DNA of 64,000 nucleotides from Linepithema humile (GCF_040581485.1 NC_090134.1:2604001-2668000), one strand, 5' to 3'. Shown: positions 52,031 to 64,000, numbered from the stretch's first letter. The notes: generated by a model from the letters alone, not told the origin. Program-made: numbers and translations.

Positions 52031-53331
52031 CACAGTCAACCTGTGAGTTTCATGTACTCCAATTTTAAATTTTAAGCGATTTTTAATGGCACGGATGTCA
52101 TGGATCAAATATCCAAATAAAATTCAGATTTGAAGGACTATATTTGACTTGAGCCCCTTCCAAAATAGAGAGATGTACGTAGACATTCTTTGAATTTATG
52201 AAATCTATCTGTTATTTCAATCGCGACAATGTCGCTCGAGGTTTTGCGCATTCCATAAAAGTGCATAAAGTTATCCATAAAATTAAAGTTGTCGGCGTAT
52301 TTTATGGGCGATCGTTCCCTCCCCCGAAGAGTAGATCTCCGGGCGAATCATCCCGAAACGCTAAATGCGAGACTTTATCGTGTGAAATTGCACATGCTCG
52401 GCAAATTAAGGTGTAGTAAAAGCACTTGCTACCAGTAACCCTCACCCATTAGATCCTCCCAAGGAGAAAGCAAGGATAAGTTCCGACTATCAATTACATC
52501 GGTTCAATTCCGGAGCTTACTTTACGCCGAATCGAATCCGGCCAACCGTATTGCCTGCTAAATTTGTTACGCTAACGAGCGTTGCACTCGTCGAGCTACT
52601 GGCGCTGTAACTTTTTATTTAGTTGGCTATGAAAATAAACGCGAATTACGACGTTTGTTAACTCGATCGGCGGCGGCTATCGCGGATCGATAGCTCGCGT
52701 ATGCAACTCTCATCTCATGTTGCTAACTTAGGATAGCGCAGTCGTCTACGCAGTGAGAGAAAAGTATGTGATATTTGGAACTCTCTTTAGTTGCACGGCA
52801 CTATAATTATAATCAGAATGCTTATTTTTATATAAATTATTGCTGTAATGTTAGCAATAATAACCTTATACGTATAGTACTGTGAATCGTATAACCAGCC
52901 ATATAATTAGAATACCCATAAAAATATGTGTTGCCTCGGATAGCAGGGGTAATTATACATGTGAATAAAGCGCACGTGATTGCGTACAAATTAACGTTTA
53001 TTATATAACGGAATAAGATACAACGATAAAGAGGAACCGGAATACGTGCGAGCAGCAAAGCGATCGCGAGAACAAGACAGCAACTAACGACAGATGAACA
53101 ACTAGAAGACAAGGGTGACTTGAACAAAAGATACGCGTCAATAGTTTGGCGTTCACGCAACTAGAGATACTTACAGCGTTCGGATCCGTACGATAATTAT
53201 CGTATATGCAAGATAATTTTGGTCATTTCACGATGTACGATACCACTTTGGTATCGTACGTAAATATACGATAATTTGAGGAAATGATAGCGTGGCACTT
53301 CGCTATTTAAGAAATTTTCCAGCTAGACACA

Positions 53332-53552
53332 GGGCCGGTTGTTCCAACTTCTTGGTAGGTTTATCCGTCAGTTATTTATTAATAAATATTAGTAATCTTT
53401 ACTCAATGGTTGGAATACCAAGTAAAATTACCTCTATCGTTATTACCAAGATGTAATTTTACTTGGTATTCCAACTATTGAGTAAGGATTATTGATATTT
53501 ATTAATAAATAACTGACGGATAAACCTACCAAGAAGTTGGAACAACCGGCCC
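53332..53552. mobile_element. Palindromic foldback element nested inside the hAT-like element
   Basis: A 221-bp inverted repeat: two 100-bp arms (53332-53431 and 53453-53552) that are about 95% complementary, around a 21-nt loop. The ends are GGGCCGGTTGTTCCAAC and its complement. ACA flanks both sides (53329-53331 and 53553-53555), a possible 3-bp target duplication. A transcript would form a long near-perfect double-stranded hairpin. The superfamily is uncertain. Confidence 0.85.
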
Positions 53553-53910
53553 ACAATGACACAAATCGACATAAATGTTCATGAATATCAAACAAAGACA
53601 GAATAATGATCTATGGTATAAATTTATATAAACTTGTATCACTAGCTGAAGATTCCTAGGTGGCATCTGCTTGTCTACGTTACTATTGGCCACATACTAT
53701 ATATTAATTACTGGAATTGTAAAATTCAAATCCTTTTCCCTTTTCACCTATGTCCATTTCTAATACTTGTTAATATCTATATTAGCATTTTCGTGAAAGT
53801 GAACTAGAATCAATCCGAGAGCGATTAATATTGATTATGAATTTATTTGCGATTATCTCTACGAAAAGGAATAGTATTTAAATGATTCATTTTTTTAATA
53901 TTTCTAAATA

Positions 53911-53950
53911 TACGATCATTTTTGTTCAAATACGATCATTTTTGTTCAAA
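53911..53950. repeat. 20-bp tandem repeat near the hAT-like right end
   Basis: TACGATCATTTTTGTTCAAA occurs twice in tandem, followed by a third partial copy (TACGATAATTTTT). The TACGAT core is shared with the left end of the element, as expected for subterminal transposase-binding repeats. Confidence 0.85.
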
Positions 53951-54415
53951 TACGATAATTTTTAGCGCCACATACGATAGGCGCCCTCTCGCAACCTGGG
54001 AACGCTACATACTTAGTAGACTTATATCGTAATGGTTATCTGTACACTCATAATTATCGTTAATACGAGTGAAGCATGATAAATTTATTATCCAATATGG
54101 TTGGCGCCTGAAAACACTATAGATTATGGTTATTGTAACTATTCTTTTCTCTCGGTACGTCCAGTTGCCTATGAGCTTTCTATGAGGACGGAGTGTGTAA
54201 TTGCATCAGTACGCAGTGTGTAATATGTATACTGTTAGTAGATATTGGTCATTTTTCGATAAAATGTGAAGAGAGTAAGCTACACGGCTCTTTTCAACCA
54301 TTTCATCCCGGTGGGCGTATCACAGCTCCGTATATTATGGCTATTGATGGGTGTATCCGGTTCATTCTAAAACAGTTCACGAAGAATGTCACTCGGACAT
54401 TTAAGTTTTTATCAC

Positions 54416-54416
54416 G

Positions 54417-54458
<42 letters not shown>

Positions 54459-54474
54459 TCTATCTATCTCTCTC
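54416..54474. repeat. CT / CTAT microsatellite
   Basis: (CT)n passing into CTATCTAT units. It gives a poly-Ser/Leu spurious frame on the plus strand. Confidence 0.9.
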
Positions 54475-55139
54475 GGGATTTCATATTATCAATTTCCGGT
54501 GTGACACAAATTCTGTTATTGATACTCTAAAGGCATCCGCTAATAGTCAGTCGTCCATCATTGCTCGCAGTGATCGATATAATGCAAGTTATAAACAATT
54601 TTTTTTCAAAATATCGCTTGAAAGTATGAAAAAAATTTCACCAGTATATTTAATACTTTTTATATCATTGATAAATGGTCCTAATTTTGATTACTTATTT
54701 CTAATAAAATACTGAGCTTTCTTTTAATATACTTATATTTTTAATAAAATATGTGCATATGAAATGATTAACTCTTCCGATTTAAAAATGCCTGTTTCCT
54801 TTAAAATTTTTCAACTAATGCGATAAGATAATTTTTAAATCTCTCATGAGAATTCATGATAATCAGCTGGAAATTTTAACTCGTTATTGGTGTCTGATAT
54901 ATGCACTACATTTACTTCTTCTGATAACGCAGTTCCAAGTTGCGAATTACGAAGTTGAGTAACTTCATCAGTTTTCCGATTCCTATATTATTCGCTGCTG
55001 GTCAAGTCGACACGCTAAACAATTTTCTATTTTTTAATTTAATTTTTCGTTATTCCAACATTCTTATTAATTCACATTCACATATTTATGTTATGTTGTG
55101 CATTTTATTATTTTGAATGATATTAAAAATGTTATAGCG

Positions 55140-55830
55140 GTAGTAGGTATTAGAACGCGGCCGGTCTGGCGAAGAGATGGCGATAGCAGCCTGTCTACAG
55201 CCAGACAGCTGGCAAAAGCGGCTTTTCGCACTCACTCGAATGGGAGATGGGAGAACCCGTCGACCGGGTCGGTGACTAGCTACCAAACCGGCCGGCACTT
55301 CGCGTACCACCGTCGCGGCGCGCGGTACGTTTCACGACGACGCATCCCCGCCGTCGTCTCGCGCGTTCTCCGTTCGTCGTCCCTATCCAATCGCACATCG
55401 CACCCCGCCAAAAAAATCCGCGCGAAAGAACGAGTGGCGGTTTCTCTCCGGAAGATCCGCCGCAATGTCGCGCACATACGATCTTCGTAATGCGAGTATC
55501 GGTTCGTGACGCGCGCGATTGAATCAATCTTTCGCTATCCGACGGGAATACAGAGTGAAAGTGCCGAGAGGGTTTAAAGGGAGGGAAATTGAAACGAGCC
55601 GCGGTGACGCAATAGAAAAGTATACAAAAGTTGAAAAGTGACGGAAGGCAACCGCGCGGCATGGAGTCGCGCCGACGGCACAAAGGATTCGCGGAATTCT
55701 CCCGGTTTCAAGGATCCGCGTGCGGTGATGCGGTGCTCCGGTGATGAGAGAAAACCGACGGTAAAGTGTGTTATGCGCGAGTGCGGTCGACCAGGAATAC
55801 GCTACCCAGACCGCCGGCGTCATCGTCGCG
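55140..55830 (+). promoter_or_regulatory. NHS-like gene 5' leader and promoter region (approximate)
   Basis: A sharp rise in GC and CpG content begins at about 55140 after AT-rich intergenic sequence and continues into the coding exon. Open frames on both strands here are Arg-rich shadows typical of GC-rich leaders. No TATA box is evident. The transcription start is not identifiable by eye; the boundary is the compositional change. Confidence 0.5.
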
Positions 55831-56119
55831 ATGCCGTTCGTGATGCGGAAGGTAGAGCCGCGGCACCTGTGCCGCGGCCACGTGCCGGCGGACTCGCAAC
55901 CGGGCTGGCCGGTGGGTGCCGAGCTCGAGGCGGTAGCGAACGGTGCCCTCACCAGCTCCCTAAAGCAGCTAGCATCCCTCCTGACCGCCGCCGAGGACAT
56001 CTTCGCGGGCCTCACCGCCGAGCTGTCCCAAGTGGCCGAAAGGAGCGGACACTTGCGTCTCAAAATCGACAAGATCGAGGAACGACTCAGCACCGTCGAT
56101 CCTAAGAAAATACCAGTCC
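55831..56119 (+). CDS. NHS: NHS-family (Nance-Horan syndrome-like) protein, first coding exon
   Basis: NHS proteins carry an N-terminal WAVE homology domain and act at cell edges and junctions on actin remodelling with the Abi/Scar network. The exon encodes 96 residues plus one nucleotide and ends at a GTGAGT donor (phase 1). The N-terminus MPFVMRKVEPRHLCR matches the NHS pattern MPFxxRxVEPxxLCR. A helical block at about 31-61 includes NGALTSSLKQL and AEDIF, which is WAVE-homology-like. Heptad-like sequence follows (IDKIEERLS), and the exon closes with LSTVDPKKIPV, resembling the LSTLDPK region of vertebrate NHS. The start is chosen for this fit; an in-frame ATG at 55768 would add 21 unrelated residues. 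The alternative is Scar/WAVE, but the VTQLDS signature I expect in insect Scar is absent. Remaining exons lie beyond the right edge. Confidence 0.75.
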
Positions 56120-57890
56120 GTGAGTATCCGAAGCGATTTATTTATTACATTTCACCGGGAACTGAAAGTTTTCGGATGTTCGATTATCGCAATGCTACCG
56201 AAAGTTAGCAAAGTCGCGGTGATTTCTTCGACCATCAACAATCGTTGAAACGCAAAGTTTAAACTTTTTTCTCTAAAAAAAAATAAAGATAAAAAATTAG
56301 ACTGTGACTATATTATAGTGCAACCATAGAAACATGGTAAATTCCTGGAAAAACACGATACGCCCACGCGGAGAAAAACCAATGCAAAGCGTACGTTCAC
56401 GCTTAAATTGCTTTTATTTTGTGAGACAATGGTTACGATGTTTTTTCATGTCGCACGTGCAACTCAAGGTGCCAATATCTCGTAATGTTTATATTTCGGT
56501 ATCTATTAAATTCACCGTTAGGTTTGGTCGACAGGCAAGAAGTTTTAAAACTTTCACCTAGGTTCTATTTTTTGTTTAGTTTTTTTTCCAGCGAAAATTT
56601 AGCAAAACAATCGTGTGTTTCGCGAAGCATATAATTAATTAATTTCTCGTTATTAATACCGAAACTTTAGCATATTGCGATATTATTATGCGTTGGAAAT
56701 CTTTTCATATCAAAGAGATATTAAGGGACAATATCGGTAGGATTTCACCGGCAGGGGTGAGGCAAGAAAAAGATAGCAAGCAAGACGGGAAGGGCGAGCG
56801 GGAATGAGAAAAGAAACGAATAAGAAGAAACCCATTTTGTGAGGAAAACATTCCGGATTTTACCTGGTCTAAACCGTGGGAAACGAATCGTAAGAAGGTG
56901 TCGAAAGCGAGTTTCACCTGAGCAGGGGAGATTAGCTTCTCTCGTTAGTAGTACAAAGAGTCCCTTATTCTCGGTACTTTCTACTTTTAAATGTTTTTGT
57001 TGGAGACAAGAAATAGAAAGGAGGGACAAAGTTACAAGTACCATTAATGAGCCAGATATCGAAGTTATTTACGTCGGACCACCTTCGAAGATTTAATGAA
57101 GGCTAATTTAAACAGATATTTAAAATGGACTTATAAAATGGCTATGAAATAAAGTTTTTAACCGTGCTACATCTAAAGATTAAAAAACAAAAGAATATAT
57201 AAATACGGCTACATTATTAAAGAATTGATTTCGGTTTATTTAGAGAGTTTAAAGATTTAATTACGAATCTATAGCTATGAGTCTGTAAAATAATTATTAA
57301 TTTTAAAATATGTATACAATGTCTAAAATATTAAAATCTCAGTCTCAAAAATTACATTAATTCACCAAAAATTGCACTGATTCCGCAACTGCTTTATTTT
57401 GATAGAAGAAAAGAACTTCAATTTTTCATGTTGAGAGTTTTTCGTGACGTAACAGAGATTAGAGAGTTATAAATCTCGGTCACGCCCGATTACGGCAACA
57501 ATTGAGGAGCGCAATTGAAAGACTAGAGGAAAAAGTTCCCACCGACCGAAATTACTTTAGTTCCAGTTAAAGTATCATCGACGTCGCCCGCGGCAAATTA
57601 ACGTCACGTTTTAACTTAGAAACCGCTTTTTCCGACGCGCGCTATCTTCACCACTTCGTAAGTCGTAAGATCAAGAAAACTACACAATTTATCACCACGC
57701 AGTGCTGCCGGCGAAAACAACGACGTTGCTTTTCTTTCTGAGATCAGTGTCGACTTCTCAGAAGCATATATAACGACACATTTAATTCTCTTTATTGAAT
57801 GCGGTTGCACAGACAGTCGCAACAGAAACTAAAAAGCTATGCTTTCAGTGTAGAATTTTTTATTCTCGTCTCATTAAATCTAAAAAACTC

Positions 57891-58040
57891 AATTTTGATA
57901 CCGTCTCAATATTGAATTAGATTGAATTCGTTATTTCACACACTTTATATTAATTTAATATAATCCAATTTTGATACCGTCTCAATATTAAATTAGATTG
58001 AATTCGTTATTTCACACTTTATATTAATTTAATATAATCC
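57891..58040. repeat. Tandem duplication of a 74-76-bp unit
   Basis: AATTTTGATACCGTCTCAAT begins copies at 57891 and 57967, and both end TTTAATATAATCC (57966 and 58040). The second copy differs by one substitution and loss of a CA pair, so the duplication is recent. Confidence 0.95.
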
Positions 58041-60610
58041 ACGTTAAACCACGAACTGATTCACGACAATTGTAGCAGACGTGAACTGCTTTAATTCGCC
58101 GACGCAATTAATTAAGTCGCTCCCAACTTCTGTCTGAGATCAAGAATCGCAATTAATCGTAATTGCCACAAATGTTGTCGCAATCTGCCTCTCTGTAGCA
58201 AAATATCGCAGTCGGAGTGAATGTTCGTTTCATGGCTTCCATTGGCAAACAGCTGAGGCTTCTTCGATCACAGAAGTTCTTCCACTCTAAGGGTTCGCTC
58301 GTTCGGTCTCGCAGACGCTCGTAGCGAAGAACCCATGCTTTCTTCCAGCCTCCTTTGCCGCGAGTCCTACAAAGGTGCTGCTCTCTGAGACAGCTGACTC
58401 AGGTAATCGGCGGTACAAACGGTGTCGGTCTTCGGAGTCTTCCCGGCGGGGCGGTGGAAATTTTAATTCCCAAGGGTGAGCGGGCTTCGACACTGGCGGG
58501 AAGAAGCAGATAAAATAACGTCTGCCGGGTGTGTAATGTAATACCGGTGCACTTATGCGTTTCGAATATATTCGATTGGCAAAGGAATGCGATACTTGTG
58601 TTTATCGGGAGCAAAATTTCAATATCGCATTTATCAATAAAGTATTAAAAATTATTTCTGCAATTTCTCTCTAAGCGATCTTTCACCACGCTTTATTTGA
58701 ACGTCATTTGCTATGACACAAAATGTAGATAATATTTTTAATTATGTCACTTATCGTTTATGCGTAAGATTAAATATCTCGAGACGCTGTGAAAGATTAT
58801 TAAGACATCATTGCGATAAGATTAATAAATTATTACGTCCGCTAGATAATATTCCTACGCCGCCGACATTCAATGTAATTTCTCCTGAAGCTACGTAGAA
58901 CCACGAGAAGCACGGTTGAAAGTATGCTCAGCCTTGAACCTTCAGGCTCAAGTATCTCGCCAGAGATATCACGGATCCTGGTGAAATCGGAATTTATGTT
59001 CCCAAGAGGACACCGACATTGAAAGAGAAGCAAAATATTGACATATTATTTATGTCACCAATTCTCACATCACACTGATTTCACACACAGCTCTGATATT
59101 TCATATTACTAATTATAAGAATTTTGCTTTTAAATATATATCTATAAAACTTAATTAAAGAAATTTGCGCGGTTTTAATATTTTTTTAGTAAATAAATCT
59201 GATTCATAAATATTTTCTAAAATTATCCAAATTTAACAAAATTAAATGAATTCAGAATTAAAGGTGTTTAAATTTCTGTTTTCGTAAACAGATTAACTGT
59301 GTACACATCAAACAATGGAATCTGTCAATAATCTGGTAGGGTAAACACGTATAATAAACACAGGCTAAACCTTCGGAAATCTAATATCGCTAATGTGGTT
59401 CTGTAACATTGTATCGAAGGAGAGCCGTCGACCGGCTTCTACGGAAATGACCACGCGCAGGATGTGGTCGAGCGAGTTTCAGTATTCCAAACTAGGAACA
59501 AGCAGTTAGTTTGATGGGCTTCGTATCCGTTTCTGCGAAAATGCATTTTTCTTTCGATTCTTTGTACCGATAGTAAAATTGTTTTCTTCATGCCTGAGAA
59601 GACTTCTCCAATTGTATGGAAAAGCGCTATTGTTCCGTAACAAAATGTATTGCTGTTTTGTAGATTTTTTATTAGAATTGTCTCACATTCTTTTGACTAC
59701 GTGCGTTTTCTTTCTCATTTTCAACACTATTTTAGAAATACTATAACAATATTCTTTTTTATTATTATATAAATCTTTTTTTCCAAGAAGCACGTTGTAT
59801 AAAATCAAGAAAATAAGATTTACTTTCACTATTATTAGCCAATTTGCATTTATGAAAGATTAAATGCAAAATTATGCTCACCGCCTGCTCCTTCTTAAGT
59901 AAATACATAATATTTCAAATTTATTGCTACCTAATATACGAAATTCTGGTAATTGAGCCTCTGCTACTTAAATAATCATGTTTGTAGGGCGGCACTGATT
60001 TATAGGCACGTCGCAATGCTAATTTTCTTTAATGAGAAATTCATGTTAAAATGAAAATTTATATGTGGCTGCAAGATTTATGAACGAACATACGGTTCAT
60101 TTTCAGTATCGACGATAAAATCGGTTATGTAATTCAGATTACATATATAATGGAAAGAAAAGAAGAGTAATTTGATACTCGGACAAATCCAAATTTTTCT
60201 ATGGATTATAATTTAATTCATTGCATAATTTTCTCTTAATAACACAAAAGTTCACACTACTATTTTAGGGTTCCGGAATTTCTCTCGTCAGCTGTTTAGC
60301 TCGTTTGGAATTTTCACTCATTCTACACTTTCCCCTTCTCAGCTCGTAAACCCCGCCGCAGATATGAGGCAAGAACCCCCGTGTACGAATAATAACGACG
60401 CGGACGGAAATAAAAGTGGGCCGCATCGGGCGCAACGGTCCTCGGCTATAGCCCCATCTCCGGTTTTTCACCACCCCTCGTCACTGCCTCCTTTATTTCC
60501 GCGCCTGGCTCCTTATACCTACTTCCGGTTGCCAGCTGGCATCACAGGATAGGAGGGGGTTCATCGAGGGGTGACGGAAGGTGAGCACGGATGAGGAGGC
60601 AAGGCAGGGA

Positions 60611-60627
60611 CTCTCTCTCTCTCTCTC

Positions 60628-60671
<44 letters not shown>
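60611..60671. repeat. (CT)n microsatellite
   Basis: About 61 bp of CT with two CTTT interruptions; it accounts for the poly Glu-Arg frame on the minus strand. Confidence 0.97.
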
Positions 60672-60674
<3 letters not shown>

Positions 60675-62733
60675 TAATTTTAGCCGCCTTGACACCGGAG
60701 GCACGTGCTCCGAATAAATCGCTTTTTGCTACGTTAGAGTACATCGCTAGGAAAAAAGTTTGTCCCTAGTGCTAAAGTTTGCGCACCCTTGCGATGATAT
60801 CAGCGAAATATATTGAATCTATAGTGAAGTTTTATAGAAGACAAACTGAAGTTTGGAGAGGCTGCTTGAAAAAGCTACATGGAAATTTTGAATCTATAAA
60901 AAACTTTTACATTAGATTTTTTATTACGTTATTCACAAATGTATATTTAAATTGCTGTCTTTTGTAATATTTATTTTATTCTTCACAAATATCACACATG
61001 ACTAGTCAACGAGTCTAACGATTATGTTAAATATAAATAAAGAAGAAGGATAAGAATAGTTGTTGAATATTTAAATTAATAGCTATTTTAAATTATTTTT
61101 AACGGATTCATAAAGTGATAATGTTTTTGTCACACACGTGATATCGCTGCAACCGACTTTTAATCACAGCTATCTTTCTCACGCTGGTAACCGTAAAAAG
61201 ACAACAACTCAGAGAAATAATGAGTACAACTCACGGATGCAAGGAATTTCTCCTTTGGGCTTGTGTTATTCTTTTCCCTTTTTTTCCTTTCCGAGATAGC
61301 AAGTATATTTCCTCGAGGAGCCACTTTAGCCCTCCTCATCTTACACCACGTGCTCGTAAGAAGGGAACAGATGCCCCTTGATGATCGCAGAGTATTTTCG
61401 GTGGTCACGATTTTTGTCTTGGGAACGAGTATAACCAAAAGCCATGAAGCAACGGAAACATTGATTTTGTGATTTTCCCATTGCAATTTTTCTGTCGCAA
61501 TTCTGAGAGTGTTAAAAATTCGAAAAAAGAATGGATTTCGAAAACTCAAAGTAACCTATAATATTAATACTAATGTTTGTTCGTTTAATTCTTAAACATA
61601 CTTCGAAATGAGAAATTCCATATTTCATATTACAGATAATTTCGTAATTCTTCCTGGAATTTCTCTGTTCAATTCTAATCGTTCGTCCCAAGTTTCGTAA
61701 TTTGAATACCGGTTCGGACGACCTTTTGCGCATTCAGGTATATTCGTCGAACGATTCAATCTTTCTATGCCACCAACGTTTTTAAAGAATTTACGAAATG
61801 AGATTACCAACGTCGCTATTTCCCGCAATTTTACGTATAAATGCAACGCAGCCCGCATCCGTGAGCCGTGTAATCATCAATCAGTCGTGTAAAGAGCCGA
61901 AGAGCTGGTGGAAAAGCCGCGAGGAAGCGAGTTAAACCTATCATTGGTTAATTAATCATTGCGATTCGCACACCTGCCCTCGCGCGTTACGAACCTATTA
62001 TTAAGTGCCATTACTCGCCTATATCTACCTGCCAAAGCCCTTCCGCGACCTTTGACTTCTCTCCTAAGGAAGGAGATGGAAAGGAGAGAGCAGAGGGAAT
62101 TCTAATGTACAAGTCGGCAGTCCGCAAATTCCTGTCGATCTCCGACGCTCTACCTTCGCATTTCTGTCATGATTACAACTTCGATCTTGGGATCTCTTCA
62201 ATGCGAAATTGCATGTTTAACGTTGTAACGATAACTAAGATAATTATTAAAAAATTCTATATAACTATAACTATTAACATAACGTTTGTATGATATTTAT
62301 AAAATATAAATGTGTTATATAAACATAAAAGATGTGTTTATAAAATGGAAGTAAATTTTGTTAACCTCGTGAACGTTTAATTTATTGCATTTTATATGGA
62401 AACACAATAGAATAAATTGGAATAATTTGAATATTTAGTATCTATTGTACAATAATATCTGTAAAAATTTAAATAAATTTAAATTATTCATATAAATCAC
62501 GTAAGCTATCTTATAACGGTTGCTTTTTTTCGCGAGCACGTCCGGTAAGCGCGCGACAGCAAGAGTAATTTCCACTGTCTACCGTCTGCGGCTGACTTGA
62601 AACGTTACTCCGTAGACGTTACGTTATCGCATGATTATCCCGCAAGAGAGTGACGACCCCGTTATTCAAACATTTGTATTTATAATTCATGTATGCGCCG
62701 AAGATAATTTGCCAGTTGCTATTTTACTTGAAA

Positions 62734-62759
62734 ACCGATGAGTGCATTCACTCATCGGT
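62734..62759. other. Perfect 11-bp-arm hairpin
   Basis: ACCGATGAGTG, loop CATT, CACTCATCGGT: eleven perfect pairs in the NHS-like intron. No neighbouring gene end; role unknown. Confidence 0.45.
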
Positions 62760-64000
62760 CAAGCTTTGCGTGACCAATGCAACAATGTCTATAAGACATG
62801 ATTTTTATACAAATCGCCGTTTGATTCTAACGGAATAATATTCTATGTGCTGAATTGTTAATAAAGAAGCGTTTCTATTTACATACGATACAATTTTTAT
62901 AAGGAAAGCTTGAATTTTTTCAATAAATAAAAATATATTTATTTTGATAAAATAAAATTTTGATGGAAATTATCTATACTGTTTTTTTACGGGTATATCG
63001 AAGTATTCTTATTCGTACTATTTAACAATTTTTAAGCAATATTTATTTAAGAAAGAAGTAATCAATCTCACTTGTTTAGTCAAATAAGATGTTTTATTTT
63101 TTTACGTAAAAATATTGCACTATGGGATAACGTTTCTCATTATTTATCCTGTCGCATCGAGTAGCATAGATAGTAAACGATCTAAATGAAGTATCTTTAG
63201 ACGTCGCACATGACTGAATATAGCGTGAAGAAGTCAATGTTAAAGACGTCGAGGTGAAATAAATTTATTGTAGTTCGCTTCATGGATTGTCAATTGCACT
63301 TAAGCGGTTTTATCCTTTCAATCTACCGTTTAAACATTCAGTACGATGCTTTGAAAATTTTGCATTATTAATTCCGTTATCTTGATGTATCCAATTCCAA
63401 TGTCGGACTCTATCGACGGAACTAACACTATATTGCAACATAAATTATTCTTGAAGTATGAGCGCTTAGTAATTAAATTTTAATGTATGCGTGTATGAAT
63501 GTATATACCTTCCGCGAAATAGATAATAACATAATAATAACAAGTTGACCTTGTTTCAATAGGATTGAAATATGAATTAATTTTTCAAAAGACATGACGT
63601 TTTGATTTAAAAAATACGACAGAACAATTTCTCTAATTTTGTTTTAGGAAATTTTATAGCAAAAATTATATTCTCAACATTGTGAGCTTTGCAATTCCCT
63701 GCCGGAAATAAAAGATACGATACATGTTAGCACGCCAAGTTGATCTGCGGCGTTCCGTGAGCGCAGTTAAATGGTCATTAGCGAGCAACGCGAGATTGTT
63801 AAAACGCGTCGCGTGATACGATGCAATTATTGCTTACGCAACAAAATGTGGGACACGTAAGAATTTTACCAGAAAACTCATCAGTGAATGCACCAATTTC
63901 AATTCTTTCGGAAACTGCGCCGTGTTTCAAAACTCGATTATATTGAATATCTCTTATTGTGGTTCTCGATACAATTACGGCCATTCACTTCGATTGCCGC

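Larger units (their letters stand above)
53174..54007. mobile_element. Non-autonomous hAT-like DNA transposon with 8-bp target duplication
   Basis: The element starts CAGCGTTC and ends GGGAACGCTA. The right end read inward on the minus strand, TAGCGTTCCCAGGTTGCG, resembles hAT termini. It is flanked by GATACTTA on the left (53166-53173) and CATACTTA on the right (54008-54015), so 7 of 8 bases match, the 8-bp duplication size of hAT elements. Subterminal TACGAT motifs recur near both ends, including the palindrome TACGATAATTATCGTA (53189-53204), an 11-bp-arm hairpin (53235-53259) and a 20-bp tandem (53911-53950). No transposase frame is present. It contains a second element at 53332-53552. Confidence 0.7.
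50160..55139. other. Intergenic region between divergent FoxO and NHS-like genes
   Basis: About 5 kb of AT-rich sequence with no recognisable protein. It contains the CRE/AP-1/CCAAT cluster (52008-52030), the hAT-like element (53174-54007) and a CT/CTAT repeat (54416-54474). A TATAAAAAG string at about 50764 (plus) has no evident transcript attached. A short minus-strand frame beginning MAELKDRTTANEG at about 50713 ends after 24 codons and has no good donor. Confidence 0.5.
56120..64000 (+). other. Inferred first intron of the NHS-like gene
   Basis: Starts at the GTGAGT donor after the NHS-like exon and runs to the window edge. No further exon with family similarity is recognisable, and the frames in it are short and AT-rich or repeat-derived. 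It contains the tandem duplication (57891-58040), a CT microsatellite (60611-60671) and a hairpin (62734-62759). Confidence 0.55.

Noticed and set aside
52480..52520. B-box-like GGTTCAATTCC suggesting a tRNA gene
   Set aside because: The T-stem pairs poorly, no matching acceptor arm exists and no A box lies at the expected distance.
55524..56105. Minus-strand 189-codon and plus-strand 155-codon frames over the NHS-like exon
   Set aside because: Shadows of the GC-rich NHS-like leader and exon; the MPF frame alone has family similarity and a matching splice donor.

Overview
The window is a mostly non-coding piece of an insect nuclear genome, very likely a hymenopteran and probably an ant. It is AT-rich, has GC-rich CpG-containing islands, many GA/CT, TAC and CTG microsatellites, canonical GT-AG splice sites and long introns. 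No bacterial, organellar or viral gene set is visible, and no operons, CRISPR arrays, rRNA or convincing tRNA genes were found. The ant assignment rests on my memory of insect FoxO and NHS N-termini, not on a search.

Only two protein-coding loci can be named, and each is represented by its first coding exon. The first is FoxO (forkhead box O), on the minus strand at 47340-47789. This exon carries the first AKT/14-3-3 site and the N-terminal half of the forkhead domain, and it ends at a GTGAGT donor after Gly-Trp-Lys, the intron position I recall for FOXO genes. The rest of FoxO is not recognisable to the left, so roughly 1-47339 is best read as a giant first intron. The second is a Nance-Horan syndrome (NHS)/WAVE-homology-domain gene on the plus strand at 55831-56119. 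It also ends at a GTGAGT donor, and its intron runs off the right edge. The two genes are divergent (head to head), with their promoters and leaders at about 47.8-50.2 kb (FoxO) and 55.1-55.8 kb (NHS).

Layout: 1-47.3 kb is inferred FoxO intron 1, AT-rich with GC islands, microsatellites, a TA-flanked MITE at 38754-39338, a 137-bp duplication with an expanded TAC repeat near 12.3/12.9 kb, and several perfect hairpins and palindromes. 47.3-50.2 kb is the FoxO exon, leader and promoter, with an E-box / FOXO-site / E-box cluster at 48561-48613 and a 44-nt predicted exon at 50113-50156. 50.2-55.1 kb is the shared intergenic region, with a CRE/AP-1/CCAAT cluster at 52008-52030 and a hAT-like transposon (53174-54007) that contains a second, palindromic foldback element (53332-53552). 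55.1-56.1 kb is the NHS leader and exon. 56.1-64 kb is NHS intron, with a 75-bp tandem duplication at 57891-58040 and a CT microsatellite.

I did not find a new multi-gene system. The observations most worth following are the nested transposons with readable target-site duplications, the compact cis-element cluster in the FoxO promoter, the candidate small spliced gene or upstream leader exon on the FoxO strand at about 49.8-50.16 kb, and the paired hairpins at 25.5-25.7 kb.
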